A DNA stretch of 64,000 bases from Favolaschia claudopus (lineage: Eukaryota; Basidiomycota; Agaricomycetes; Agaricales; Mycenaceae), in contig JAWWNJ010000180.1 of assembly GCA_037176885.1 (NCBI GenBank), positions 62,001 through 126,000 on the forward strand, written 5' to 3'. Position numbers and translations under genes: made by a program. Shown piece after piece: positions 43,922 through 55,582 of the stretch. Positions within the stretch are counted from its first letter, which is position 1. The number at the start of each line of letters is the position of its first letter. The notes under the pieces are model-generated. The model searched no databases. It was not told the origin of the DNA and saw only the letters and a list, made by a program, of their open reading frames with translations.

Positions 43922-44161
43922 TTGTATTTGGATAGTGTAAGATAAAGAGTGTATAAGTTAGTGTGTCGCCAGTAGAATACGCGTCGAGGGCAGAGGAAGA
44001 AAATTTAAAGAGGCTTCCCAAAAAGGGAACGGTGACGGAATGTCACGCACTGCCGCGCTGCCGTGTTTGACAGATGGTGCCGCTTCTGCCGCGTAAGCAC
44101 GAAAGCCTCGAAAGCCTTGTAAGCGACGCGAAAGCGCGATTTTACTTTGCATGCCCCTAAT

Positions 44162-46402
44162 GTGACGTGCGGGGTAGCTTCCCCTTCCACAACGCCTCTT
44201 GTCTCCCCCACCATGACCTCCGCAAGACTCTCAAAGGATTAAGGGGTGGCGAAGGATGAGCCGGGATGAAGTGGTTGGGCAGGGTATTATTGTGAGTGAT
44301 ACTGCGAGAGTGCATTGCAGCTCATTAATGCGCTCTTTCCCTGTCGTGGTAATTTAGCTCTTTGATGACGTGGGATTAGGCCTCTTCGAGGCGGAAGCTG
44401 AACCTTTAGGTCCTCTGTAACTTCATTCCTCAAATATTGCTGCTAGGATCTGAATTTCTCCCATCCCAAACATGGATTATAAGTCTATGTGGCCACCGTT
44501 GCGGAATAGAATAAAAATGTCAACTCCTGCCGACGGCATATCGCGCATGCCGATCCGACTTGATTTGACTCTCAGCTCAATCCGCACCAGGGAGAAATAC
44601 CCTTCGTGGTTCATCGAGGTACCCGTACCTAATTAGATTCTCTACGTAGATGAATAACACATTGTTACAGTAAATTGTTAAATAGCGCACATTGAACCCG
44701 ATAATACGAACAGTCAGGACCTGCGGAGCTTTCACTGTTACTTTGTTTCTTCTTTTAAGTAATTTCTTCAGATCATGCCGTGAAAATTCATGCGAAATCC
44801 AAATTTTGAACTGAGCATGGAAGGTTGAGGTTGAAAAACAAATCATATGCTTCCATCCCACTGAAGGAGCAAAATTCGAAGAGCAACAGTCTTCGTGCCG
44901 GTCAAGTGCCGGTACGGCTGCTTGACGGCTTCAATTTTGATGATTGTCCTTCGAGTGTTTCCTTGAGCTTGTACACAGTGCTAGTAATTTCCATTGTATT
45001 AGTGCTTCAATTTGATCCATAGTAACACAGATATGAAGAATATGTCTGACTACCTCTATGTTTAAAACGCTCAGAATTTCAGACGAATATTGGCTGAATC
45101 GGCAGCAGCCCGGCAATCACTGATGCATCATGCTACTCTATTTGGCAATCCTCGAACAAACCAGAGGTTGTCAAACACAAAACAAGTCGGGTTGATAGTG
45201 AGAATTATCCAGGGAGAGCAGAGGTTTTCAAACCAAGAAGACGACATCCAGGACTTGCGACACTCTACTGCCACTCAAGGGGGCTTTGGAATTTCAGATA
45301 GTTAATAGACCCTTGAATAGACCTCAAAATATGAAACTAGAACAAAATCTGAGTAAGATTCCACTTCATTGACATTGAGGCTCACAGTGGTTCTTGAGTT
45401 AGAGGGGGGGTACATTATTCCTTTATCGGGAAATTTGATTGCGCATCGAGCAATCCCAATATAGCAATGCCTTGACCAGCAGCAGTGTTTGACGTGAAGG
45501 AGACTCCAGAAGCTCTTGAATCTCACTCACAGTGATTTACTAGTCAATCTGACCACATTCCCGCCTAAAAGGTCGCTCAATAGCGGCAGGAGGTAAGGAC
45601 TTCCAAATACAGTAAACATCCGCGTGATCAACGATGGGCAAGCAAGATTTCCTTTCCGAATCCTAATTCCTTTACCTCGAGCATGGTGTAGAACCTCAGA
45701 TAAGTGCATCAGAGTCTATCAGAGTACTGTAGGATTATATATGCAAGGTTTCCAAGCCAAAATTCGTTGAATCAAGGGCTGCAAAGCCGTTTGATGGCTG
45801 ACCAAAAAAGGAATTCCCTAATTGAGAAGGGTGGGGGGTCCGCCATTTCGCTGACAGTGAGAAAAAACTTCGACCCTTAGTGTAGATTTCGCGGATCGGT
45901 TCCCCCTTGCTGCCACTGGGAAAAAGATTCTTGCCATGACACATAGATGATGACAGAATATGACCAATTTCGTATCACGAAAAGTGGGCCAAATCGAACG
46001 TCTCTCCACCTGTAAGTACCTAAAGGTTCGAGCAATGACGACAGTGCATCAGTGATCTGTCTAACCCAGTGAGTTGCTTCCCTTCTCTACCTCTTTTTCA
46101 TTCTCCGTAGTGTTGTAGGAGACCCGCCGGTACCCTCCGGTGATGCGCTCATGGATACCCGACACCGCCCGTTTATTTCCTTTTTAGTACACATGTATAT
46201 TACGGTTACCACCCTGTACTGCAACTCAGTTGTCTACACCCATCGTGTCCCGACTGAGGTGAGCTCTTACTTACATTCCTAGTTTATACACGACTTACTT
46301 ACTACCGTACTTTAGTACTCACATCTTGTTCTTACTTTAGGTATAGTACCGACTAATATATAGTCGTCTACACCCATCGTGTCCCGACTGAGTACTCACA
46401 TC
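44162..46402. other. 2.2-kb gene-poor stretch
   Basis: No gene supported. 45,295-45,500 resembles 6,480-6,700. A 27-base repeat GTCTACACCCATCGTGTCCC...GAG occurs at 46,232 and 46,366. Confidence 0.35.
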
Positions 46403-46500
46403 TAGTGCTGCCGCGAGGTGGAGGCCCTCGGAGGTGAGGTGGACCTTGGCCTCAAACTGTTACCATTTATGGTAGTCGAGGTGATGGCGCCTTGAGACCG
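46403..46500 (+). mobile_element. left end of a hAT-like element (relative of the 21.9-kb element)
   Basis: TAGTGCTGCCGCGAGG and then GTTACCATTTATGG and CGAGGTGATGGC parallel 21,866-21,945 (TAGTGCTGCCGG, GTTACCATAAACGG, CGAGGTGATGCC). No right end found. Confidence 0.5.
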
Positions 46501-46667
46501 TTTTTGGAAACAATACTCAGAAACAATCGTTAGCACCGGGGAAACATGATGCTTGCTCATGAGTGGGTCACCGGAGGCTAGTTGAACTTTTTCCATGGCT
46601 CAGGGAATGAAAATGAAGTGAAAAGAGTGAAATTCGAGGTGGACTGCTCAGGTGACGTCATCTCAAG

Positions 46668-46970
46668 GTGACTTCAAGGTCAGGCGACCAGCAGCATATC
46701 GAGTTGACCTGGGTCGGTTCGGGCGATGCTGGGTACGAGGCTGTGCCTAGTCGTCGGGCAGCTTTGATGGCTCTGGGCAAGATTTCCTTTCGTACATGCT
46801 TTCGCACTGCTCGTATCCCTGTGTCGTATCTAAACCATCTCGCTAGCCAGTCTTATCCAGCAAAGGATAAAGATGGCAATGAGACCGAACCTTTCACTCT
46901 GCAGCAGGCGATTGATCATTGGTTGCTGGTCGAGATTCTAGGAGGAATTGGGGATCATAGTATGGTTTAG
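46668..46970 (+). CDS. hypothetical fragment
   Basis: Open frame ending ...LNHLASQSYPAKDKDGNETE, FTLQQAIDHWLLVEILGGIG. Amino acid use is plausible for a real exon; no domain recognised. It may belong to the hAT-like end at 46,403. Confidence 0.25.
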   Translation: MTSRSGDQQHIELTWVGSGDAGYEAVPSRRAALMALGKISFRTCFRTARIPVSYLNHLASQSYPAKDKDGNETEPFTLQQAIDHWLLVEILGGIGDHSMV

Positions 46971-48247
46971 TCGTAATTACTTTAATCTGTTGTTAAACTT
47001 GTGAAGAGATATTGTTCTTTACTTGCATTATTCAGCTCTTGGCACATGTAGAAATTTGCGACATTGGAGAGGAAAGTCGCAGAGCCACCAGGGAACGATG
47101 AAATGACCTTGAAAGAATCTTTTGCTTCTGAAAGCTATTAAGATACAATAATTTTATTGGACTTAGATAGGGGACAAGAAGTAGTTACATTTTTGGCAAC
47201 AATAAATCAATTGTATTTTAGCTGGTTTTTGGGATGCATATTCTAAATGAGAAACTTAGAGCTTAACAGTTAACTTGTTGGCCCGATAAATTGACGAAAC
47301 GCGGCTGTGCGAGGAGCTGTAAGGGGAGAAGGGCCCAGGAGCCAAGTCGATAACAAACCTGGGGATCAGAGATCCCCAGCGGACTACAGTGCCGGACACG
47401 CAAAGTCGACAATGTTGATTGCCGGCGAACAGGAATTTTTGGGGATAAATCTGACTTCAGATTCGGATTCGCCGACCCCTGAAAAGCTCAAAAAACCACC
47501 TCCGAAGTTTTTCCCACGACATTTTGGCTGTGGCCAAATTTTTGAGGTCAAAAATCGAAACTGTGTGTACCCCTTTTGAGCTCCGAGCGCAAGATTACTG
47601 ATCCTTGGCAGGTGTAAGTGGAAGGGCGACGGCCTGAACTACAATCTGGGCGGTCATCCGTGCAAATTTTCAGCACCAACCCACGGCAGCGGCACGGCAT
47701 GGTGGTCGGCAAGCATTTGACAGTGATAGAAATGATCAACATGATGTAAGTTGTCCAAATACGGCGATGTTTCCCAAGGAATTTGTGCCAAAACGGCTCG
47801 TGAAATTGCTTTGATGTTATCAAGGACAGAACCAGCTCGATTAACGGAGTCGATTGCGCTATGTTTCGTAATTTTCCCATCAAATTCAGGTGTTCGGCCG
47901 AATTTTAGGGGTCAATTTTTCTGATTTTGAGTTTTGGGGAAATCGGCTCGTGCAAAACCATTCTTTGGGTCCATAACATCGTGTTTACACAAAAAACTAG
48001 CCGCCTGGGCATGTGTAACACCTTCCATAAATGGACAGTGCAACTAGGCACTTGTCTTACACCGGCCGGTACGGCCGGGAAAAAATTTGTGATTTTTTTG
48101 ACCATTTTCGGCGAACTCAGCGCCTCAAAATACAACGATTTATGCCTTCAGACCAAATATTCCCACGGTGTTTCACTTTTTCGGGCCCAGCTAACCGAGA
48201 AATTGCACCCGTTCCCTTCGGATCTGTCATCTTGCTCTTCTCTTCTC

Positions 48248-48550
48248 ATGCCTGCCCCCACGAAACAACGCAAAGGTGCACTGCGAGCGGCCCAGACGAA
48301 GAAATCAACCCAGACAGCACGCTCAAAGGCAGCTGAAGCCAGTGCCCAAACCGAGGACCCGGACTTCGTGGATGAAACCGGCGCTGAAACCGAGTTTGAG
48401 GGAGATGATCAGGTGGAAAAAGATGAAGGTGTGGGTGGGGGGTCGAAGCGCAAGCCGCTTACGGACGCCCAGGTGTGTACTCTGCGCATGCGTATGGTGT
48501 GGTCCCCCCACAACATTATAATGGATGTAAATATCATATCTAGGGCTTAG
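48248..48550 (+). pseudogene. 5' part of a gene carried by the 48.0-kb element
   Basis: ATG at 48,248 begins MPAPTKQRKGALRAAQTKKS, basic, then an acidic stretch (DPDFVDETGAETEFEGDD) and GGSKRKPLTDAQVCTLR. The start region is conserved at 40,110-40,150 (CATGCCTGCCCCCACGACGC), which argues for a real start codon. It stops at 48,548-48,550, shortly before the hAT MITE; no catalytic domain remains. Probably the N-terminus of the element's original transposase; family unknown. Confidence 0.45.
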
Positions 48551-48595
48551 GTATTCTCAAAACACACTTAAAGACAACTCATAGATACATCCGAG

Positions 48596-48950
48596 CAGTG
48601 TTGCGGAGGTCAGGTCAAGGTCAGGTCAAGAGGGGTTGACCTTCTTGACCTTTGGGCCGGTATTTAATTATGTATTTAGTAATGGCTCGAGGCAGGAGGC
48701 TCTTTACAATGTTCAAATGCACTTCTGTGGCCTGTTTCCGAGGTCTTTTCCTGCACGGTCCACCGCCAGCACAAAATCGAGCTCAATCCACCATGAGAAC
48801 TGATGCGATGTCCGCTTATGGAGGAGAGCCAAACATCAACAAATTGATCTGACCCCCCGCTGACCCGGGGGTCAAGATCAGGTCAACTAGAGCCTGGTTG
48901 ACCGTTGACTCTTGACCCCAAGGTCAAGACCCGGGTCAATCGCGACACTG
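48596..48950. mobile_element. 355-bp hAT-type MITE, nested
   Basis: CAGTGTTGCGGAGGTCAGG and the inverse of CAGTGTCGCGATTGACC, with a perfect 8-bp TSD CATCCGAG (48,588-48,595; 48,951-48,958). GGTCAAGG-type repeats in both orientations near the ends. Confidence 0.93.
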
Positions 48951-49482
48951 CATCCGAGGCGTTTTCTTGCGTGTCTGAATGATGCCGGTGGCTGCCGAAC
49001 GACTTTCCCACGCATGTTTCACTTTTTCGACCCTCTAAAAACCAAACCTTGGCTGATTGCTTAGCTATTGAATCAGAGGATGCTCAGAGCATACTAGAGT
49101 TGTTTTCCACTGTTCCCAAGTCTCTCCAATCACATTGTAAAATGTAAATGAGAAAGTTTTCTGAGGGGCCGGTGTTACCTGTCACCGGCATTCAAGAAGT
49201 CACCAGTTGCACTGGAAGATCAAAGTTGTCGACTTTGCGTGTCCGGCACTGTACTTATATACAAGAGGTGACGTAAGATATGACATAAGTGAGCACAGCA
49301 TGATGTCTTGGAGACAGAGAACTTCTGCCCAAGTCAGAAGACGTCATAGCTGTGGAGTCCCCTGACAGGGAGCTCGCCTCGGCGATGTCCCTATGATGTG
49401 CGGTGGTCATCATCCCATCACAGATGGTCTGGCCTCTGACGACTCTCCTGTGTTTGGGCCGGCTCTTTCGAAAATTTCTCTA

Positions 49483-49830
49483 GCTGTTTCGGAAAAAGAA
49501 TACGGGTTTCGGCATTTGTTGCTCCTCAATTCTTTGTTGACACTTGCTTGACCTTGAGTCTGTTTGCAGAATCTGATTTCTCGCTTGCCCCGGCCTCGGT
49601 ATATCTCCGGGAAAGTTCTGTGGGGTACCATGGAGCATTGGTCGATTATCTGGTTAAATTACAATTCTTATATGGACCCCAACAATCGTGCAAGCTGGTC
49701 TGACCCAATTGTGTTCCTTACGGCACCTTCCGTCTGAGGGAAACAATTTGTGGAGTTTTTGACAGAATCGTCAACAAGTGTAGACAAAAAATCAAATGAC
49801 GAAACCCGTATTCTTTTTACGAAACCGCTG
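49483..49830. mobile_element. MITE (duplication copy 2)
   Basis: Copy of 24,860-25,203, TA-flanked, with small homopolymer indels. Confidence 0.8.
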
Positions 49831-49894
49831 TAAGTCCCTCACCAAAGCATTACCCCCACCCCCCTGAAGCCCCTCCACCCCCCGGCAACATAAA

Positions 49895-50351
49895 ATGGCA
49901 CCACCCCCCCGCCACGTCACATTCTCCCCTTCCCCTTCTCCCACCTCATCGCACCTCCTCAACCTCCTCGACTGCCTCCGCGCTTCACAGCTCACGTACG
50001 CCCTCTGCAGGTGCGTTGCTTTTTTCTCTCAAGTCTTTTCACACTGACGTTGGACACTGCAGATACTGTTACTTCTCTCGCATGGACCTTGCACGGTGGA
50101 GCATCTTCTGGTGAAAGTGAAGGTGCGTGTTTTGCATTCTCACCTCCTTCTTCAACTTGACACCACATTCTGCAGGGTACTGGTTCCCATCCTATGCGTC
50201 CTCGTCCTCTCGAACGAAGAGATGCTGACAACTACCCCATGCGACGCAGGTGAGGGAACTGCCTTATCTCGTCAATTTTCTCATTATCATCGTCCAAGTG
50301 CTCTCCTCTGCTCCGAGTTCGAGGCTGGGGTTCTGGTCTGGGTTAGCATGA
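49895..50351 (+). CDS. small four-exon hypothetical gene, copy 2 (intact)
   Basis: ATG 49,895 begins MAPPPRHVTFSPSPSPTSS, then HLLNLLDCLRASQLTYALC; exon 2 YCYFSRMDLARWSIF; exon 3 VLVPILCVLVLSNEEMLTTT; exon 4 SSAPSSRLGFWSGLA and TGA 50,349-50,351. Three introns of about 48-66 bp join in frame: donors GTGCGT, GTGAAA, GTGAGG; acceptors GCAG, GCAG, CAAG. About 100 residues, with one hydrophobic stretch in exon 3. No family recognised. An alternative GTGCGT donor 12 bases into intron 2 would shift frame. Confidence 0.5.
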
Positions 50352-50877
50352 GGGCTGCTCGTGGGCTGTTGCTGCGCTGATGGTGTGGTACGTCGTGCAT
50401 CTGGTATTCTGTATATTACACCTGTAGCTTGTATGTACACCTTAGATACACCCATGTATCGTACCCAGCACAATATATGGTTTCCCCTGCATTTTTTTGT
50501 ATCCTGAATGGTCGCGCTGAAAATGTGCCCAGCAATAAGAATATCAAATAATATATAAACGTATGTGGAGGCTTCGAGAGGAGGTCAGCACAACATACAG
50601 CTGGGAGCTTCTTGGGATCCTGACGCATACCGAGTGGATGCGAATCGATTTCTGCAGATGAGCTCCGCGGGAGGTCACCCAACATCCGGCGGCTTCTCTT
50701 CCGAGATCATTCAGCTGAGCTCCTGTCAAGCTCCTTTCAAAACGGCGGAGTAGTACAAGTAGTAGCTCCTCGACGGGCCGTTGCATTCAATGCGAGCACT
50801 TTTCATGCTTTTCGAGATCCTGCGTCGCGCGAATACGAGTAGTGACTGTGACTGTAAAGGAGTGACGTGTCACTGGC

Positions 50878-51055
50878 CACTTTTTTGGCTCGAAAATTTG
50901 GCTGCAGCTAAAATGTCGTGGGAAAAATCTCGGAGGTGGTTTTTTTGGACGTTTTCGAGGGTGCTGACTCAGGTCTGACTGGATTCTGAAGTCAGATTTA
51001 AAATTCGCGTTCTTCGGCAATCATCATTGTCGACGACTTTGGTTGTCCGGCACTG
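50878..51055 (-). mobile_element. end fragment of the 47.4-kb element family (copy 2)
   Basis: Copy of 26,250-26,427. Confidence 0.65.
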
Positions 51056-51127
51056 TACCGACCTTGTACCGACCGATAGGAAAGCTGGGTCCACTCAACT
51101 AGGCTCGTGACCGGGCTGCCTACGAAT

Positions 51128-51314
51128 AGGGGCGCTCAATTCTTAGCTTGTTGGCTCGTCTCGTCCCAGAAATTATTGAATTGCATGATGAGCTGATGAG
51201 CTGCTGATCCCACTCCGCATTCCTCTCCACTTCCCATCAAATTTTGATCCCCTCACCAAAAAATCGAGATTTTACGGACGAGACGAGCTGACGAGCTAAG
51301 AATTGAGCGCCCCT
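51128..51314. mobile_element. 187-bp MITE, AAT-flanked (copy 2)
   Basis: Copy of 26,500-26,686; AAT at 51,125-51,127 and 51,315-51,317. Confidence 0.82.
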
Positions 51315-51859
51315 AATGCAATTTTTGAGGGGAATTTTATTGATGGGAACTTCTTTCGAGCTCGAGTCGAGTCTGACTCGAGTTGATATCCGAATCGACT
51401 CGAGAAAGGAGCGACTCCATCGGATCGAGTCGAGTCGAGTGTCAACTCGAGTCGAGATCGAGTTTGGCTCCCAAAATGGAAAACAAGAGTTTCTCTATCG
51501 ATGTGAACGAGATTTTTCCCAGCATGAAAAGAGCTTATTGGCAACCGGTAAAAGTAGATTCAACAATGTGAAAACTGGAAACGTGGCAGATGCCTTGCAG
51601 ATGCCAGTGCGCTCTCTGTTACGAGCAACACCACTGGTGAGAACCTTTTCGCTCCACAGATCAGAAGTGATTGACATTTGGGTAGGGTAAATCTCACTTT
51701 TCACGGTTTGCCAATAAGCTCTATACGAAATTCTTGCCGTAGAGTAAAAGTGTGACAAACAATTAAATAAATTCGAAAAACTCTGAAAATTCTCGTTCCG
51801 CCTCATTCTGGTCCTCTCTGTCCTGAATCACCTCGACACCACGCTCAGTGATGACCTAC

Positions 51860-53285
51860 TAGGCCCGTATCAGGAAGAATCGGTCATTCCGAGGCTTTTC
51901 TGGGTGCCGAAAACGCGTTTTCCCGGCCGAGGTATTTCCCCTTGGGAAGGGTTAAACAATGACCCACCGTGGGAAGCTGGACCGTTTTACCATCACCCTC
52001 GGAATGGAGAAGTTACCGTGACTTTTGACAGAAAATCACGGGGTCAATGTCGAGATGTTGAGATTGTACTAGACGTCGCGAGCGGAGCGAGCGCAGCGGG
52101 GTTTGGGGCGGCCAGCCCCAACAAGTTGTGTGACCGAACGGAGGGAGGTCGGCGAGCGCAGCGAGTCGGCCGTGCCGGAGGGAGGGAGCTAAAGCATGTA
52201 CCTCATATTTTACCATATTTTATGTACATGGTCACTTGAGACCCCGATGTAAAATACGTAATTTACAGCGTAAATTACATGTAAAATTAGAGCGTATTAG
52301 TTGCCCTCTCCGCCCATATTAACAACCTGAATCTTTTGGCTATCAAAATCCAGGGGAGCACACCTTTCAGTCGGGATTTAGCCTGTGGCTCCACCTTGAA
52401 AATATTGTGTGGAGCCCCGTTTTACATTAGGATTTTGTTTTTGTAGTCCCAACTAATACGCTCTTTACATTGGGCAATTTTACGCAGCACTAACGGAATT
52501 CCTCGGAGTGACGCTTGTGTCGTCATGTCACAAGAGTCACGATGCCGACCAAAACGTTTGCGTTCAACACAAGAACATCGAATTTTACGCAGGAAATTGA
52601 CAAAAAACATGCTATAGCTCAGATTACAGCGGTTTCCGAAATTCTTGCCGTAGAGTAAAAGTGTGACAAACAATTAAATAAATTCGAAAAACTCTGAAAA
52701 TTCTCGTTCCGCCTCATTCTGCTCTTCAGTACCTCGACACGCTCTCCTCGCATTCTGGCCATCGCGTCTATTGATACTGCCGTCATATAATTGCCCGAGA
52801 GTCGGAAAAAAAGACCCCCCAGAGCTCGCTCAGCGGTCCCAACAACCTTCGAGATGCTTACTATAAATCGGTGGATGCGTAATGCAATGAGTCTTATGGT
52901 ATGTGACTGCAGCTGAAGTTACAAGAACGTGTCGACTCGGTCGACTCGGACGCGAGAACCTAAATAATGCAGCATGAGGAGAACATGTACAATAGGAAGT
53001 AGAAGGGCGGGGCCTGACGGCTCTGGAGAGGGCGGAAACAGCTCTCAACGGGGGCGCACTTGGTAAGCCTTGGTGGCCACGTCAACTCCATCGTCGAGCT
53101 CCGCCTGGCCGGGAGCTTCAGTTCCTGGCTGATACGGGTAACTTCGGGTGATGGTAAAACGGTCCAGCTTCCCACGGTGGGTCATTGTTTAACCCTTCCC
53201 CAAGCTCGGCCGGGAAAACGCGTTTTCGGCACCCAGAAAAGCCTCGGAATGACCGATTTTTCTATATCCGAAATTCGAATCCCAT
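51860..53285. mobile_element. 1.4-kb element with inverted ends (copy 2)
   Basis: Copy of 27,230-28,640 with the same inner MITE and repeats. A 1-base run (CCGGCCGAG) supports the longer arm match here. Confidence 0.7.
52289..52464. mobile_element. 176-bp MITE (copy 2)
   Basis: Copy of 27,660-27,835. Confidence 0.72.
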
Positions 53286-53565
53286 GCCAGCACTGATGGC
53301 ATACCCGCGGGAGATCTGATGGCGTATCCGTGGGAGATCAGCTGCAAAACTCAGCACAGCCATACGATTTCCGGGATCAGACAAAAGGGGGGAGCAATAG
53401 TGTTGACTCGAGTGGAGTGGAGTTCGAGTTGGAACTCGAGTTGCTTCCGAGTTCCGCACGACGTTTCCGTCCGAAAAAGCCGATGACCCATTCTCGACGC
53501 TGAATTCAGGTACAATTGCCTTCAGATCCTTCCGGTTAACCGACCGATCAGCTGGTCCACCATAC

Positions 53566-55439
53566 GTCCGCGACGTTTATCGCTCTCACCAAACAAACCC
53601 CGATTGGCTCGCTTGGCTCCTCAAGCATTTTGAACCAGTCGCTGTGAGTATTCGCGAATGCGTCCACTGACTTCAACTTTTCAGCAATTGATCGCCCGCT
53701 ACTACGAGACCTTTGACATCACGGACGTCTTTGACCAGCTACTCGTCGCCATCCACAACATTGGGGAAATGTTCGAGAAGGCATACCCCGGACGGTGGAA
53801 GCAGCCTTACCGCATCCTCCCCATGTCCTTTGAAGCTCGGGACATTAGCAGGGTGCGTCGTCCCTTAGTCATGATAGATCTCATATTGATAAAACTTCTT
53901 TGTTTTTCAGATCCTGCACCTTTCTCTGCAGTTCACTCTGCCCGGGATCATCGAGTTCGACGATCTCTTCCCTTTCAAAGAGCTTGGGCCGACGTTCTAC
54001 GAGGACTCCTACCTCCGCCGTATCGACAACGAATATGTCAACCGTTTCGTTCACTACTGCTCCCTCGTCGCCTATCAAGGGGCCGAGATTAAGGGCCACT
54101 TCGACGAAGCCAGCGTTGCCAAAATTAAGCCGCTTATGGACCAAAGCATCTTCCCCTTGGTGAGTTTCCATCCTATTTCTGACCTATCATGATAGCTAAT
54201 GCTTCTCGACGTTCAGGCCAAATTGAATCAGGATATCGGTAACATTGACAACCGTGCCTTCACCGACGCTATCCTCAACTCAGCTTGGACAATCTGGTCC
54301 CTCATTCCTGAGAAGGATTGCAACCCTGGTTGGGAACCCGCTCTGCCCGAGGCTCGTCTCTGGGGCTACTCCCTCCCCAAGGGATACCGCCTTCCTAGTG
54401 GCAAGAGAACTCGGCCACCGAAATTCAGCCTCTGGCGTGATTGCTCGCATCGCGACTACGTCGCCGATGCTTGGTTCAAACTCAACGGCTTTCCTTTGCC
54501 CGACGCTTCATTAGCGCGACCCCTCACGCCTTTATCATCTGAGTCGTCTCGCTCGCCTACTCCCGAGGCAAAACCTCCAGCGCGCTCTCGTTCGTCTAGC
54601 TTCGGCAGTGCTGGCCCCGCACTCGGTGGTTCCTCACCTGTGGGCAAGTCCCCAACCAGCGGTGCAAAGTTTTTCAACTTCAACGATGGATCCAGCAGCC
54701 CGGATCCTATCACGATTGACTCCGCAGCCGTTTCCACTGTAAGTCCCAAGTCTTTTACTTCGTTTTTACACTGATTGTCTTCTAATTAGGACGCTCCCGC
54801 TCCTCAGACGCCCAGGGCTGGCTCGTCCGCCCCAATAGTCAAACTTCCAACTCCGCGCTCGCACGCGCCGTCTGGTAGTAATTTCTGGGCTGGCTTCGCC
54901 GCTGGTGCTGCGTCGCGCGGGGACCATCAGTCAGTTGGTCCTGACGACGGCCCTTCTGCGAGTGGTGGCGAGGAGGGTTCCAACGTCGACATGGGCAACG
55001 AAGACCCCTTCGTGGATGAGGCCTCCGCCCCTGCGGGCACATCTCAGGTATACTTTTACCACTTCCGTCTCTCATTATTGATTGCTTATGCGTTTTTGTA
55101 GGACGAAGCGACGCTTCAGACGCCTAAGGCAGGCTCCTCTGCGGCTGTCACGACAGACGCCCCACCTTCCTCTGGTCTCGTCGAAGCGCGCGTGGCGCGT
55201 CCAAGGTAAGACTCTTGTCTTAACAACTCTCTTTTGATTTCTAATTGCCTTTCCTTGGACCAACGTTGAGCAAGAGGAGGCAGCGGCTGCCGACGAACCG
55301 GACACCGCGTCCAATTCTCGTGAAGTTTAGCTCCAGCGTACGGCAGCACGAGATTGAAGAGGAGATGGGTCGCAAATTGGCCTCAAAGTTGCCTCAAAGA
55401 GCCACTTTCTGGAGGACCTTGGACGGATTTTGGGCGTGA
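53566..55439 (+). CDS. Ser/Pro-rich multi-exon gene of unknown function, copy 2 (5' partial, otherwise open)
   Basis: Exons that join in frame: to 53,643; 53,685-53,852; 53,911-54,159; 54,217-54,738; 54,790-55,047; 55,102-55,205; 55,271-55,439 (TGA). Introns are 41-65 bp, GT-AG. The first part is folded-looking (NPDWLAWLLKHFEPVA, YYETFDITDVFDQLLVAIHN, ILHLSLQFTLPGIIEFDDLF, YLRRIDNEYVNRFVHYCSLV, DNRAFTDAILNSAWTIWSLI, LWRDCSHRDYVADAWFKLNG). It is followed by a long Ser/Pro/Ala-rich tail with two related QTP(R/K)AGSSA modules at the starts of exons E and F, and a basic end (SKRRQRLPTNR). No domain recognised. Upstream the frame runs into the TTAACCGACCGATCAGCTGG dispersed repeat, so the true start may be lost. 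A gag-like or host regulatory protein are both possible. Confidence 0.6.
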
Positions 55440-55582
55440 AAGAGCCCCTTTTCGGAGAAGAAAATCGCAAAATTCTGGCCTGAAAGAGCCACTTTTTCGG
55501 AGCAGGCCTGGCTGGAGCTTCCCGGGGCCTACGGTTATACCAGTGTGGGACTTCGGCCGTGAGTGGATTAACCTATTCCATT

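Larger units (their letters stand above)
42366..44158. mobile_element. 1.8-kb AAT-flanked element with about 130-bp inverted ends
   Basis: AGGGGCATTCAAAGTAAAAT at 42,366 faces its near-exact inverse ending at 44,158; pairing continues through TACAAGGCTTTCGAGGC and CAGCGCGGCAGTGCGTGACA to about 42,500/44,025. AAT flanks both sides (42,363-42,365; 44,159-44,161); TA with GGGGC ends is the alternative reading. It carries a hAT-type MITE and coding remnants. Superfamily uncertain. Confidence 0.85.
48036..49214 (+). mobile_element. element with CAGTGCAACT ends and coding remnant, nested
   Basis: CAGTGCAACTAGG at 48,036 and the inverse CCAGTTGCACTG ending at 49,214. The related locus at 13,370-13,390 lacks it (TTCCATAAAGGGAAGATC), giving both borders and an apparent GA duplication. 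Carries the 48,248 coding remnant and a hAT MITE. A second, truncated member lies at 38,375. Confidence 0.8.
47387..49251. mobile_element. TA-flanked TIR element containing a second element (1.87 kb)
   Basis: CAGTGCCGGACACGCAAAGT at 47,387 and its inverse ending at 49,251, about 26 bp, with TA on both sides (47,385-47,386; 49,252-49,253). Relatives: 13,189-13,410 (right end), 26,250-26,427 and 50,878-51,055 (left end, inverted). After removing 48,036-49,214 it is about 0.7 kb and lacks a transposase. Confidence 0.88.

Noticed and set aside
47307..47579. Protein across the left end of the 47.4-kb element
   Set aside because: The frame crosses the TIR and TA target site, so it is a chance fusion of flank and element.
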